Assembly: GCA_947460275.1 (NCBI GenBank)
Contig: CANHHZ010000036.1
Location: 1 to 12,878, forward strand
Reading direction: 5' to 3'
DNA length: 12,878 bases
DNA from: Sphingobacteriaceae bacterium
Lineage (GTDB): Bacteria; Bacteroidota; Bacteroidia; Sphingobacteriales; Sphingobacteriaceae
In this document: one piece after another, positions 6,572 through 12,728 of the stretch
Layout: each line of letters starts with the position of its first letter
Numbering within the stretch: position 1 is the stretch's first letter
Notes under the pieces: model-generated
Database searches by the model: none
What the model saw: the letters and a program-made list of their open reading frames with translations, nothing else
What the model was told of the DNA's origin: nothing
Position numbers and translations under genes: made by a program

Positions 6572-7240
6572 ATGATTATTTGCCTAATTGCATTTATTTA
6601 TGCAAGTATTTTAGAGAATAATTATGCTATAAAAGAACAAAAAATGATGAATGATCTCGAAAAGTATAGTAGTCAAATAGACTCTTGCTTATTTGAATTT
6701 CGGAAAAATCCAAAAATAGATTCTCTTTATAAATTACAAACGACTTTTTATACCAATTATCTCGAAGCATTTGATATTGATAGTTCGGATAATCGAAACT
6801 ATTTTTTTTGGAAAAATCTAAGAAAATCGATAAAAGACAGCACTTTTAATTTTTCGTATGCTAACGACGAAATTATGTCTGAAATCCAAGCAGGAAATAA
6901 TGAACACACTTCGAAGTTGAAAGAAATACTACTAGTTCAAAAATTAAGAAGATTAAATACTTACCTCGGAGATTTAGCTGATATTAAATTTGAGTTCAAG
7001 TATTTTGCTTTAAACAATAACTATGAAAGATATCTTTCCAGTGATGATTGGAAAAAATATGAGGAAATCAGATGGCAAGAAAGAAAAATTGAAAATGACA
7101 TTGATGAGAAAATCAACTATTTTGACTACAAGGACTACTATGTTCTTTATTCATTTACATTTTGTCTTAGCGTATTATTCATTTTAAGATATTTATTTTA
7201 TTTTGTTACATGGTGTTTTAAAATTTTAAAACAAAATTAA
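6572..7240 (+). CDS. Hypothetical membrane protein, two TM segments with central helical domain
   Basis: An unrecognised protein of about 222 residues counted from ATG 6572; an in-frame TTG at 6554 would add six residues. The first TM segment is the hydrophobic start (LSMIICLIAFIYASIL). The last is near the C-terminus (YYVLYSFTFCLSVLFILRYLF), followed by an aromatic/basic tail ending WCFKILKQN. Between them is a charged, helix-forming domain rich in Lys/Glu/Asp, probably extracytoplasmic, with coiled-coil character around KLKEILLVQKLRRLNTYLGDL. The two-TM layout with a short basic C-terminal tail recalls uncharacterised Bacteroidota membrane proteins. The natural N-terminus is probably upstream and out of frame (see 6516-6571). 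No function is proposed. Confidence 0.62.
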   Translation: MIICLIAFIYASILENNYAIKEQKMMNDLEKYSSQIDSCLFEFRKNPKIDSLYKLQTTFYTNYLEAFDIDSSDNRNYFFWKNLRKSIKDSTFNFSYANDEIMSEIQAGNNEHTSKLKEILLVQKLRRLNTYLGDLADIKFEFKYFALNNNYERYLSSDDWKKYEEIRWQERKIENDIDEKINYFDYKDYYVLYSFTFCLSVLFILRYLFYFVTWCFKILKQN

Positions 7241-7284
7241 CTTTAAAAAACAACCCGTGTTGAGCGTAGCTTGAATAATTTCAA

Positions 7285-7582
7285 TTAGAAAAAAATTAAA
7301 GTAAAAGAAGAATTAAAATTGAAACAAAGCAAAGCAATGTCTGAAATTTAAATGTATTCCACACAAATAAACCATATTAAAATTGCGTTAAGGCCATTAA
7401 AATGCTTTTCAAAAACTATTCAAAAGGTTGTTATCAAAAAAAAGTTGCTCAAAAACCTAAAAAAATATATGGAAAAGGACAAAGAACAACAGAATAGCAA
7501 TTATGACTATAAAGCAACAGAAGAAGCTAGACTGAGGGCAGGAGCAATACGCATAGCGAAATATATCCGTTATTCTGAATTA
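7285..7582 (+). repeat. Direct repeat copy A (tandem duplicated cassette)
   Basis: This stretch aligns with 8337-8638 almost end to end, with scattered substitutions and small indels. It covers the 3' end of the exported-protein gene, the junction, an untranslated lead-in and the first half of the small-protein gene. A shared 27-base block, AATTAAAATTG followed by AAACAAAGCAAAGCAA (from 7311 here, 8363 in copy B), is identical. The spacing is about 1.05 kb. Confidence 0.88.
7289..7351 (+). pseudogene. 3' remnant of a second copy of the exported-protein gene (7839-8405 type)
   Basis: Reading back from the TAA at 7349, this codes for KKIKVKEELKLKQSKAMSEI. It matches the C-terminus NRIKEKDELKLKQSKAISEF of the intact gene at 7839-8405. 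A TAG at 7286 and a small indel block the frame further upstream, and no more of the gene is present. It is the residue of a duplication from which the 5' nine-tenths was deleted. Confidence 0.8.
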
Positions 7583-7771
7583 CTAATGGAAAAAGCTAAA
7601 GAGAAAAAGCGGCCGTTAATGTACTCGGACCTAATGTCACGTATCACCCAACGATTAGCATCAAAAAATCTTCTTACCAAGGAGCAAACAACGAACGTTC
7701 AGCCGATCAAACAAGATAATACTATAGAAATAACGTTCTTGAAGCGTTCCAAAAATTCGGATCAGAAATAA
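7469..7771 (+). CDS. Small orphan protein (100 aa), two-module
   Basis: A charged, soluble protein of unknown function. I start it at ATG 7469, not the longer in-frame ATG at 7352. The degenerate copy at 8520 has its ATG at the matching place, and upstream the two copies differ by indels that are not multiples of three and lack a shared ATG. Module 1 (residues 1-52), beginning MEKDKEQQNSNYDY, continues through LRAGAIRIAKYI and matches the remnant at 8520-8645. Module 2 (about 52-100), starting KRPLMYSDLMS, has RLASKNLLTKEQ and TIEITFLKRSKN and matches most of the 70-residue protein at 5133-5345. The protein therefore combines both halves of the small family found in this island. No catalytic motif, TM or signal peptide is seen. 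With the 7352 start it would be 139 residues, with a Lys-rich extension. Confidence 0.65.
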   Translation: MEKDKEQQNSNYDYKATEEARLRAGAIRIAKYIRYSELLMEKAKEKKRPLMYSDLMSRITQRLASKNLLTKEQTTNVQPIKQDNTIEITFLKRSKNSDQK

Positions 7772-7838
7772 AAAATATATAACAATAAAATAATGAATTT
7801 TACAATTAAATAATAACCTATAATTTGAACTGAACGTT

Positions 7839-8405
7839 ATGAAATATTTTTTTTTAATCTTTATTACCATTAGCCTAAATTGCTTCTCGCAAAATTTACA
7901 AAAACTAGATGAAAATAATGGCTTTCGCGATATAAAGCTGGGGAGTGAAATCAACAAATATCAAGATGAAATTGAGGCAACTGTCAGTAATCATTTAGTA
8001 TATGTTAACAATAACCCTTACTCCATAAGTTATGGGTATGATTATGCCATTAAGAGACCAAACAATAAATATGAAAGAATTGGAGAGGCTAAAATATTAG
8101 GTATATTTTTAAGTGTTTATAAAGGTAAAATACGAGAGATTAGAGTTGTAACCGAATTTAGAGCAGAAACTTATGAATTAATGAAACTTGCTTATGGAAA
8201 TTCCTGGTTAGGCGAGTCTTCGATTACAGCGAATTGGTTCACTAAAAAAATTTTCTGTTCTTTAAATGCTACACCACCCAAACCGGATATTACAATAATT
8301 ACTTATACAGATAGATATATTGACGACCAATTTGATTTAGAAAATAGAATTAAAGAAAAAGATGAATTAAAATTGAAACAAAGCAAAGCAATTTCTGAAT
8401 TTTAA
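7839..8405 (+). CDS. Exported hypothetical protein (188 aa)
   Basis: A secreted or periplasmic protein of unknown function. A signal peptide (MKYFFLIFITISLNCFSQ) is clear, with likely cleavage near residue 18. It could be read as a lipoprotein from Cys15, but SQ cleavage looks more normal for this group. The mature part starts with FRDIKLGSEINKY. It continues with alternating strands (KILGIFLSVYKGKIREIRVV), a helical patch with the YGNSW motif, a Trp-containing strand, and DITIITYTDRYIDDQ. This order recalls exported Bacteroidota proteins with a GF(R)xIKLGT start and a late I-x-Y-T strand, an impression and not a named domain. The C-terminus is a charged helix (NRIKEKDELKLKQSK). A near match to TAnnTTTG, TATAATTTG, lies about 10 bases upstream of the start. 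The 3' part is duplicated at 7285-7351. Confidence 0.7.
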   Translation: MKYFFLIFITISLNCFSQNLQKLDENNGFRDIKLGSEINKYQDEIEATVSNHLVYVNNNPYSISYGYDYAIKRPNNKYERIGEAKILGIFLSVYKGKIREIRVVTEFRAETYELMKLAYGNSWLGESSITANWFTKKIFCSLNATPPKPDITIITYTDRYIDDQFDLENRIKEKDELKLKQSKAISEF

Positions 8406-8638
8406 AGGTATTCAACACAATTAAATCGTATAAAAATTGCGATATGGCAATTAAAATGCTTTCAAAAGACTATTAAAAAGGTTGTTGTCAACAAAAAAGC
8501 TGGCAAAAAACCTAAATATATGGAAAAGGGCAAGGAACAACAGAATAGCAATTATGACTATAACGCAACAGAACCAGAAGAAGATGGACTGTGGGCAGGA
8601 GCACTACGTATGGCGAAGTACCTTTCTAAGTCGAATTA
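8337..8638 (+). repeat. Direct repeat copy B (tandem duplicated cassette)
   Basis: This copy partners 7285-7582. It includes the intact 3' end of the exported-protein gene and a degenerate first half of the small-protein gene. Similarity starts near TTAGAAAA (8337) and fades after GAATTA (8633-8638). The module 2 sequence present downstream of copy A is absent here. Confidence 0.88.
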
Positions 8639-8645
8639 TCATTAA
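8520..8645 (+). pseudogene. Truncated small-protein gene (41 codons), module 1 only
   Basis: ATG 8520 opens a 41-codon frame starting MEKGKEQQNSNYDYNATEPE and ending MAKYLSKSNYH. It parallels residues 1 to about 40 of the protein at 7469-7771 (NSNYDY, AGAxRxAKY shared), with a one-codon insertion. It then runs into a stop where the other copy continues into module 2. The second half is missing, so I call it a remnant. The frame is intact, and expression as a short peptide cannot be excluded. Confidence 0.6.
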
Positions 8646-8814
8646 ATCTTAGGTTTAAGATAAAGCATCGGAAATAGTATCCACTAAAAACAACTCTTAC
8701 GATGAGGATTTAATCTATCAATTCATTTAGTTCGTTACTACTTCAAAAAACAACAATTTATTTATATTTTTTATTAAACACAAATAAACAACTTCACAAT
8801 TTATCCCCCACTTT

Positions 8815-9231
8815 ATGAAATCTTTTTTTATTATATTTTTTACATTATCAGTCAACCTTGTTTTTGCTCAAAAAACATATTATGGATATCAGCCACGAGA
8901 CAACCAAAAAGAAAGTTCCCAACTGTCAGATATTTCATTGAACCTAACCGTAGAAGGAAGAACTTTTGGAATAACTCTTGATGGTAAATTAAGTTCGTAC
9001 TCAGCATTAATGGGCGACGAGATTAATAAGGACTACAGTGGGAAAATTGACAAAGTTGGAAATGTTGAAATCAAATACGATTACTCAAAACGTGTAGAAA
9101 GTATTGGTGATAACAAAATTAAATATTCATCGGGAAAAATGGAATCTATTGGGGAATATGAGGTGCTATATGATTATAATGGGCAATATAAAGGGACCCG
9201 AAAAAAAACAAATTACAGAGTTTGGCGTTAA
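8815..9231 (+). CDS. Secreted hypothetical protein with short beta-type repeats (138 aa)
   Basis: A small exported protein with a typical signal peptide ending FAQ (about residue 19). The mature N-terminus is polar. A central strand-rich part (LNLTVEGRTFGITLDGK) is followed by about three imperfect 15-residue repeats between residues 82 and 122: KVGNVEIKYDYSKRV, ESIGDNKIKYSSGKM, ESIGEYEVLYDYNGQ. Each is of the form xIGxxxIxYxxxGx, suggesting a small beta-meander of stacked hairpins. It ends with a basic tail (RKKTNYRVWR). No enzyme motif is visible. The 169 bases before it are AT-rich with no clear TAnnTTTG box. It is the last gene of the AT-rich block and is convergent with the aroK operon. 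Function unknown. Confidence 0.72.
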   Translation: MKSFFIIFFTLSVNLVFAQKTYYGYQPRDNQKESSQLSDISLNLTVEGRTFGITLDGKLSSYSALMGDEINKDYSGKIDKVGNVEIKYDYSKRVESIGDNKIKYSSGKMESIGEYEVLYDYNGQYKGTRKKTNYRVWR

Positions 9232-9418
9232 AAAATATTGACTGGTTTAAATATCATTTTTTTCAGCGTCAAATAAATCTAAAATAATTACAGACTGTGT
9301 TTGTAGCAATCACGTCGGCGTGGACTCCACCGAAAGCCTTCCAATTTTTTACTTAAACCAACTCCATTTCGGGCAATTCAATGCCCGAGGTTAGTCGTTG
9401 TTCCTTGGTCTTTGCTCC
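9232..9418. other. Convergent intergenic region at the right edge of the island
   Basis: This 187-base gap separates the + strand repeat-protein gene from the - strand aroK. It holds a small imperfect hairpin (GTGG 9320-9323 / CCAC 9327-9330) with a T6 run about 15 bases later, and the perfect stem at 9369-9388. Base composition rises here from the AT-rich island to that of the right block. I see no ORF, tRNA or recombinase site. Confidence 0.5.
9369..9388. terminator. Hairpin between convergent genes, possible aroK operon terminator
   Basis: TCGGGCA (9369-9375) and TGCCCGA (9382-9388) form a perfect 7-bp GC-rich stem with loop ATTCAA, 31 bases past the aroK stop on the - strand. There is no T-run on either side, so it is not a classic intrinsic terminator. 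It may stabilise the 3' end or stop converging transcription. Confidence 0.4.
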
Positions 9419-9916
9419 CTACTCTCCCAACATTTCCACCAAATCCCCCACATCCAAATCAAACGCATTTACACTATGCTGTGCTTTGGTATAAAATGGA
9501 TTACGTTCTGCCAATTTCATCTCAATGAAAGTGAGTAATTGCTCATCGTTCATGTTGGCAATTAATGGGCGTTTTTGTCGGTTGTGTAAGCGAGAGACCA
9601 ATTGGGCAGGCTGCATTTGCAGATAAACAGTTTTACCGTTGGTGTTCATCCAATCCATATTGCCGAAAAAGCAAGGCAAGCCCCCACCTGTGGCCACCAC
9701 ACAATTAGGAGGGTAAGGATAGTTTTTTAAGGTTTCATTTTCTAACTGTCTGAAAGCAGCTTCGCCATGTTCGGCAAAATACTCGGCAATGCTTTTGCCT
9801 GTTTGCGCTACAATAACGGCGTCTAAATCTATGACAGAGCAGTTTAGCTTTTGCGCCAATTGCTTGGCCTTTGTACTTTTGCCGCAGCCCATAAAACCTA
9901 CTAAAAATACTTTCAT
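9419..9916 (-). CDS. aroK: Shikimate kinase
   Basis: A cytoplasmic 165-residue NMP-kinase-fold enzyme that phosphorylates shikimate with ATP, the fifth step to chorismate and so to aromatic amino acids and folate. Walker A is G7-F-M-G-C-G-K13-S-T. D30-L-D32 is the shikimate/Mg-binding segment. R56 in AAFRQLE and G77-G-G79 in ATGGGL bind shikimate. The lid contains R116-P-L-I and a later R138 in ERNPFY lies near the nucleotide. The length matches the family. It is the last gene of the leftward operon, starting 2 bases after the permease stop, so translation is probably coupled. folP, which makes folate from a chorismate product, lies on the other side of the operon. Confidence 0.95.
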   Translation of the reverse strand: MKVFLVGFMGCGKSTKAKQLAQKLNCSVIDLDAVIVAQTGKSIAEYFAEHGEAAFRQLENETLKNYPYPPNCVVATGGGLPCFFGNMDWMNTNGKTVYLQMQPAQLVSRLHNRQKRPLIANMNDEQLLTFIEMKLAERNPFYTKAQHSVNAFDLDVGDLVEMLGE

Positions 9917-9918
9917 TA

Positions 9919-10974
9919 TTAAGCTAATTTAATTCGAGGGTCTACCCAGGCATACAACAAATCAACTAAAATATTAACGACCACAAAAACAAAGGCAATA
10001 AACAATATAGCGCCCATTACCACCGGAAAATCAGACATTTCTAAAGCAGTAACCGTTGTTCGGCCCAAGCCATTGTAACCAAAAATATATTCTACAAAAA
10101 AAGAACCAGCCAATAAGGAGGCAAACCATCCCGAAATAGCGGTGATAACAGGGTTTAAGGCGTTTTTTAAAGCGTGTTTGTAGATGATTGCATTTCTGCT
10201 CAAACCTTTTGCTTTAGCAGTGCGGATGTAATCTTGAGCCAAAACATCGAGCATGGCACTACGGGTAAGTTGCACAATTATGGCCAAGGGGCGCAAACCC
10301 AAAGTAAGCATTGGCAACCATAAATTTTTCCAAGTAATGATCTCGCCTTTAAACGGATCGTAACTGTATAAACTGCCGCTCATGTTTAGTCCTGTATAAT
10401 CGGCCAACACGAAACCAAAAAGCCAAGCAATAATAATCCCCGCAAAAAAAGATGGAGCAGATATGCCCAGAATAGCAAAAGAATTTGCGGCATTGTCTAT
10501 CCAAGTACCTTGGTTAACCGCCGAAAGCACGCCCAAAAAAACACCAATTACCGTAGCAAAAAACATTGCTGTTAAAGCCAAGATAAAAGTATTTGGCACC
10601 GTTTCAGAAAGTATGCTGGTTACATCCCGCTTGCTTTGATACGATCGACGCAAATAAGGGATTTTGGCCACTACAACATCTTCTTTTACCTTAAACAGCG
10701 GATGATAACCATATTTTTCTTGATTTTCGGCCGTATTTGAATGGATGCTAATTGGCAAAATATCGTTGAGGTAAAGCATAAATTGAACAGGTTTTGAGCG
10801 GTCTAAGCCAAACTCTTTACGTACGGCTTCTAGCGATTGTACATCAGCGCGTTGTCCCATGGTCATTCGGGCCGGATCACCAGGCAACACATTAAACAGC
10901 ACAAAAACAACAGCAATTACGCCAGCCATCACCGCTAGTCCGTATAAAAACTTTTTAAATGCGTAGGCTATCAT
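9919..10974 (-). CDS. ABC transporter permease, OppB/DppB-like (peptide/nickel family)
   Basis: A 351-residue inner-membrane permease of the binding-protein-dependent peptide importer family. The N-terminal TM (about 8-30) ends in the hallmark LPGDPARM. A soluble segment follows (about 35-118), then five more TM regions between about 128 and 340. The EAA-like cytoplasmic loop, which docks the ATPase, is at about 248-273 with AKAKGLSRNAII and ALKNALNP. The family end motif YAWVDPRI is intact. The start overlaps the stop of the upstream membrane-protein gene as ATGA (10971-10974). No OppC-type partner, ATPase or binding protein is encoded here, so it is an orphan permease within a mixed operon. 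The substrate cannot be told from sequence. Confidence 0.93.
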   Translation of the reverse strand: MIAYAFKKFLYGLAVMAGVIAVVFVLFNVLPGDPARMTMGQRADVQSLEAVRKEFGLDRSKPVQFMLYLNDILPISIHSNTAENQEKYGYHPLFKVKEDVVVAKIPYLRRSYQSKRDVTSILSETVPNTFILALTAMFFATVIGVFLGVLSAVNQGTWIDNAANSFAILGISAPSFFAGIIIAWLFGFVLADYTGLNMSGSLYSYDPFKGEIITWKNLWLPMLTLGLRPLAIIVQLTRSAMLDVLAQDYIRTAKAKGLSRNAIIYKHALKNALNPVITAISGWFASLLAGSFFVEYIFGYNGLGRTTVTALEMSDFPVVMGAILFIAFVFVVVNILVDLLYAWVDPRIKLA

Positions 10975-12122
10975 GGGTTTAAATATTTTTTGGTTAACAC
11001 CTCAAAACTAGGCAAGCTATGGTGGTGCCATTTATTGACAATTATGCCATCTTTTAACAACAATATGCCAGGATTTGCCCTTATCATGCTTTTAAGCGGT
11101 ACGGCATCAGCATAAAAAATTTCCATCCCTAATTTTCTTGTTTTACTAAACAAGCTTGCTTCTTTTTCGGCAGTCGCCGTGAGCAAAACCGTGCGCATAT
11201 TGTATTGTTGATTAAGCTTTAAAACCAAAGTATTGATTTGGGCCAGTGCTTTTTCATTGGTCTCCTTTAAATTATAGGCTACAACTACCAAATTGTAATA
11301 TGGATTTTCGATAATTTCTTTGGTATAATCAGTTCCCGAAGCATCGGTAATCATCAAATCCTTTATTTTAATCTCTACCCCTTTTTTAAGCAATTTTCTT
11401 TCGGGTGTACCTACCACTTCCCAATTGCTATCCTTCCAAACCTCAAGCTTTAAATAATCTTTATCGCTCATGGTTTTAGTTTCGCCAGTTGCTTTGTTTT
11501 TAAGTTGGTATAAAATTAGGTATTCATCAGGCAAAGCACCTGCCGGAATTTTCATGGAGTTAGGTATACTTACACCAACTTTATAGGGCAAAAAATCGAT
11601 AATGGGTAAATAGTTGTAAGTAAATAAGCCAAAAAGTAAGGATATAGCCGCCAAAAACAGCAATAATCGTTTTTGCCAAACCAAATTTAAAATAACAGGT
11701 TTTAAGCTATGGCGATGGATAAACAAATAAATAATGAGTACCAATAAAACCAAATCTTTGCCAAAAGATTGCCAAGGCGTTAGCGGAATGGCATCGCCAA
11801 AACAGCCACAAGAAGTAACAACTTTAAAAGCTGCCGAAACAAAAGTAAGCGCTGTAAAAAATAAAATTAAGGCTAGCAGACCTTTGGCAACCTTATCCGA
11901 CCAAAAGCCAAGCAACAAAAGGGCGCCTAAAACAATTTCTAAGACACATAGAAAAACGGCAATGGCAGTAGCCCAATTGTTTAAAAAAGAAAGATGGAAA
12001 ACATCAAAATATTCTTGGAGTTTATACGAAAAGCCAAGCGGATCGTTTATTTTAATTAATCCCGAAAAAATAAATAAAATGCCAACAAACCACCTCGAAA
12101 ATTTTAAAGCTACTTGTTGCAT
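10971..12122 (-). CDS. BT_3928-like membrane protein: DoxX/MauE-type TM domain plus thioredoxin-like tail
   Basis: A 383-residue inner-membrane protein. Four TM helices (about 8-26, 50-72, 78-100, 118-136) form a DoxX/MauE-like bundle with the G21-L-I-K24 start block. A paired cysteine motif C105-G-C107 sits in TSCGCFGD before WQSFGKDL, as in MauE-like proteins tied to periplasmic disulfide chemistry. A fifth TM (about 152-170) leads into a periplasmic part. Its end (about 275-383) has thioredoxin-fold features (LVVVAYNL strand, AVPLKSMIRANPGILLLKDG, VNKWHH) but no CxxC, so it is probably non-catalytic as a thioredoxin. It starts 12 bases after the DUF1599 gene and overlaps the permease start by 4 bases. 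A redox role is inference from domain type and the CGC motif. Confidence 0.82.
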   Translation of the reverse strand: MQQVALKFSRWFVGILFIFSGLIKINDPLGFSYKLQEYFDVFHLSFLNNWATAIAVFLCVLEIVLGALLLLGFWSDKVAKGLLALILFFTALTFVSAAFKVVTSCGCFGDAIPLTPWQSFGKDLVLLVLIIYLFIHRHSLKPVILNLVWQKRLLLFLAAISLLFGLFTYNYLPIIDFLPYKVGVSIPNSMKIPAGALPDEYLILYQLKNKATGETKTMSDKDYLKLEVWKDSNWEVVGTPERKLLKKGVEIKIKDLMITDASGTDYTKEIIENPYYNLVVVAYNLKETNEKALAQINTLVLKLNQQYNMRTVLLTATAEKEASLFSKTRKLGMEIFYADAVPLKSMIRANPGILLLKDGIIVNKWHHHSLPSFEVLTKKYLNP

Positions 12123-12134
12123 ATTGATTTAAAT

Positions 12135-12677
12135 TTATTTTACATCCAATTTAATTAACGCAAAAACCGAATAGTTGAGCATATCTTGATAATTGGCTTT
12201 AATCCCTTCTGAAGCCACTGTTTGACCTAAGTTATCTTCAATCTGTTTTACCCTAAAAATTTTCATCAAAATCAAATCCGTTAACGAGCTTATGCGCATG
12301 TCACGCCAAGCTTCGCCATAATCGTGATTTTTGGCAAACATCAATTCTTTGGTTTCATTTACACATTTGTCAAATAAGGTTTCTACCACCTGCACATCCA
12401 TTTCTTGTGGATCATTTGCGGTAAGCTCCAGCTGCAACATCGCAATTACGCAATAGTTTACAATTCCGATATATTCGGAGGTAATGTCTTCGCCAACTTT
12501 AGAAACTTTTTTTTCTTCCAAAGTACGGATGCGCTGTGCCTTGATAAAAATTTGGTCAGTAATAGACTCTGGCCTCAAAATGCGCCAAGCCGTTCCATAA
12601 TCTTTGGTTTTTTTTAAAAAAAGCGATTTACAAACCGCAATAACGTTGCTATACTCTTGTGATGTGTTAAGTGCCAA
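12135..12677 (-). CDS. DUF1599-family protein with internal duplication
   Basis: A soluble 180-residue helical protein built of two similar halves (about 9-85 and 99-178). Each half carries the DUF1599 hallmark: KDYGTAWRILRPESITDQI with KAQRIRTLEE in the first, HDYGEAWRDMRISSLTDLI with KIFRVKQIED in the second. Each then ends in a YxxxxNYxxxAxxxL helix. DUF1599 has also been grouped with nucleotide-modification-associated domains (Nmad1) by comparative genomics, from memory; no activity is known to me. It is the first gene of the four-gene leftward operon and is divergent from folP across 51 bases. The conserved Asp/Tyr/Arg residues in both halves suggest a ligand or phosphate-binding site repeated twice, which is inference. 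Confidence 0.85.
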   Translation of the reverse strand: MALNTSQEYSNVIAVCKSLFLKKTKDYGTAWRILRPESITDQIFIKAQRIRTLEEKKVSKVGEDITSEYIGIVNYCVIAMLQLELTANDPQEMDVQVVETLFDKCVNETKELMFAKNHDYGEAWRDMRISSLTDLILMKIFRVKQIEDNLGQTVASEGIKANYQDMLNYSVFALIKLDVK

Positions 12678-12714
12678 AACAAATAAAATATTAGATTAAA
12701 GCTATTTTAATACC

Positions 12715-12722
12715 TATTTTTG
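12715..12722 (+). promoter_or_regulatory. Bacteroidota-type -7 box for folP
   Basis: TATTTTTG fits TAnnTTTG exactly. Only six bases separate it from ATG 12729, so the message would be nearly leaderless. No clear -33 TTTG is seen. The alternative is that transcription starts further upstream within the 51-base divergent region. Confidence 0.4.
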
Positions 12723-12728
12723 TATCAA

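Noticed and set aside
7661..7957. 98-codon - strand ORF across the 7771-7839 gap
   Set aside because: It overlaps two + strand genes and reads as Phe/Leu/Lys-rich complement of AT-rich sequence; the supported genes explain the region.
7285..8638. CRISPR array or insertion sequence as explanation of the direct repeats
   Set aside because: There are only two long, diverged copies containing gene ends, with no spacer periodicity, no terminal inverted repeats and no transposase; gene-cassette duplication explains them.
4939..9368. Flanking direct repeats as island attachment sites (CTCCAACTG near 4940 and CAACTCCATT near 9359)
   Set aside because: The shared words are too short and out of register to be convincing; no integrase or tRNA end is present.
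11734..12132. 132-codon + strand ORF opposite the BT_3928-like gene
   Set aside because: It is antisense to a well-supported membrane protein, is Lys/Thr-rich with no domain, and has no plausible signals; a shadow ORF.
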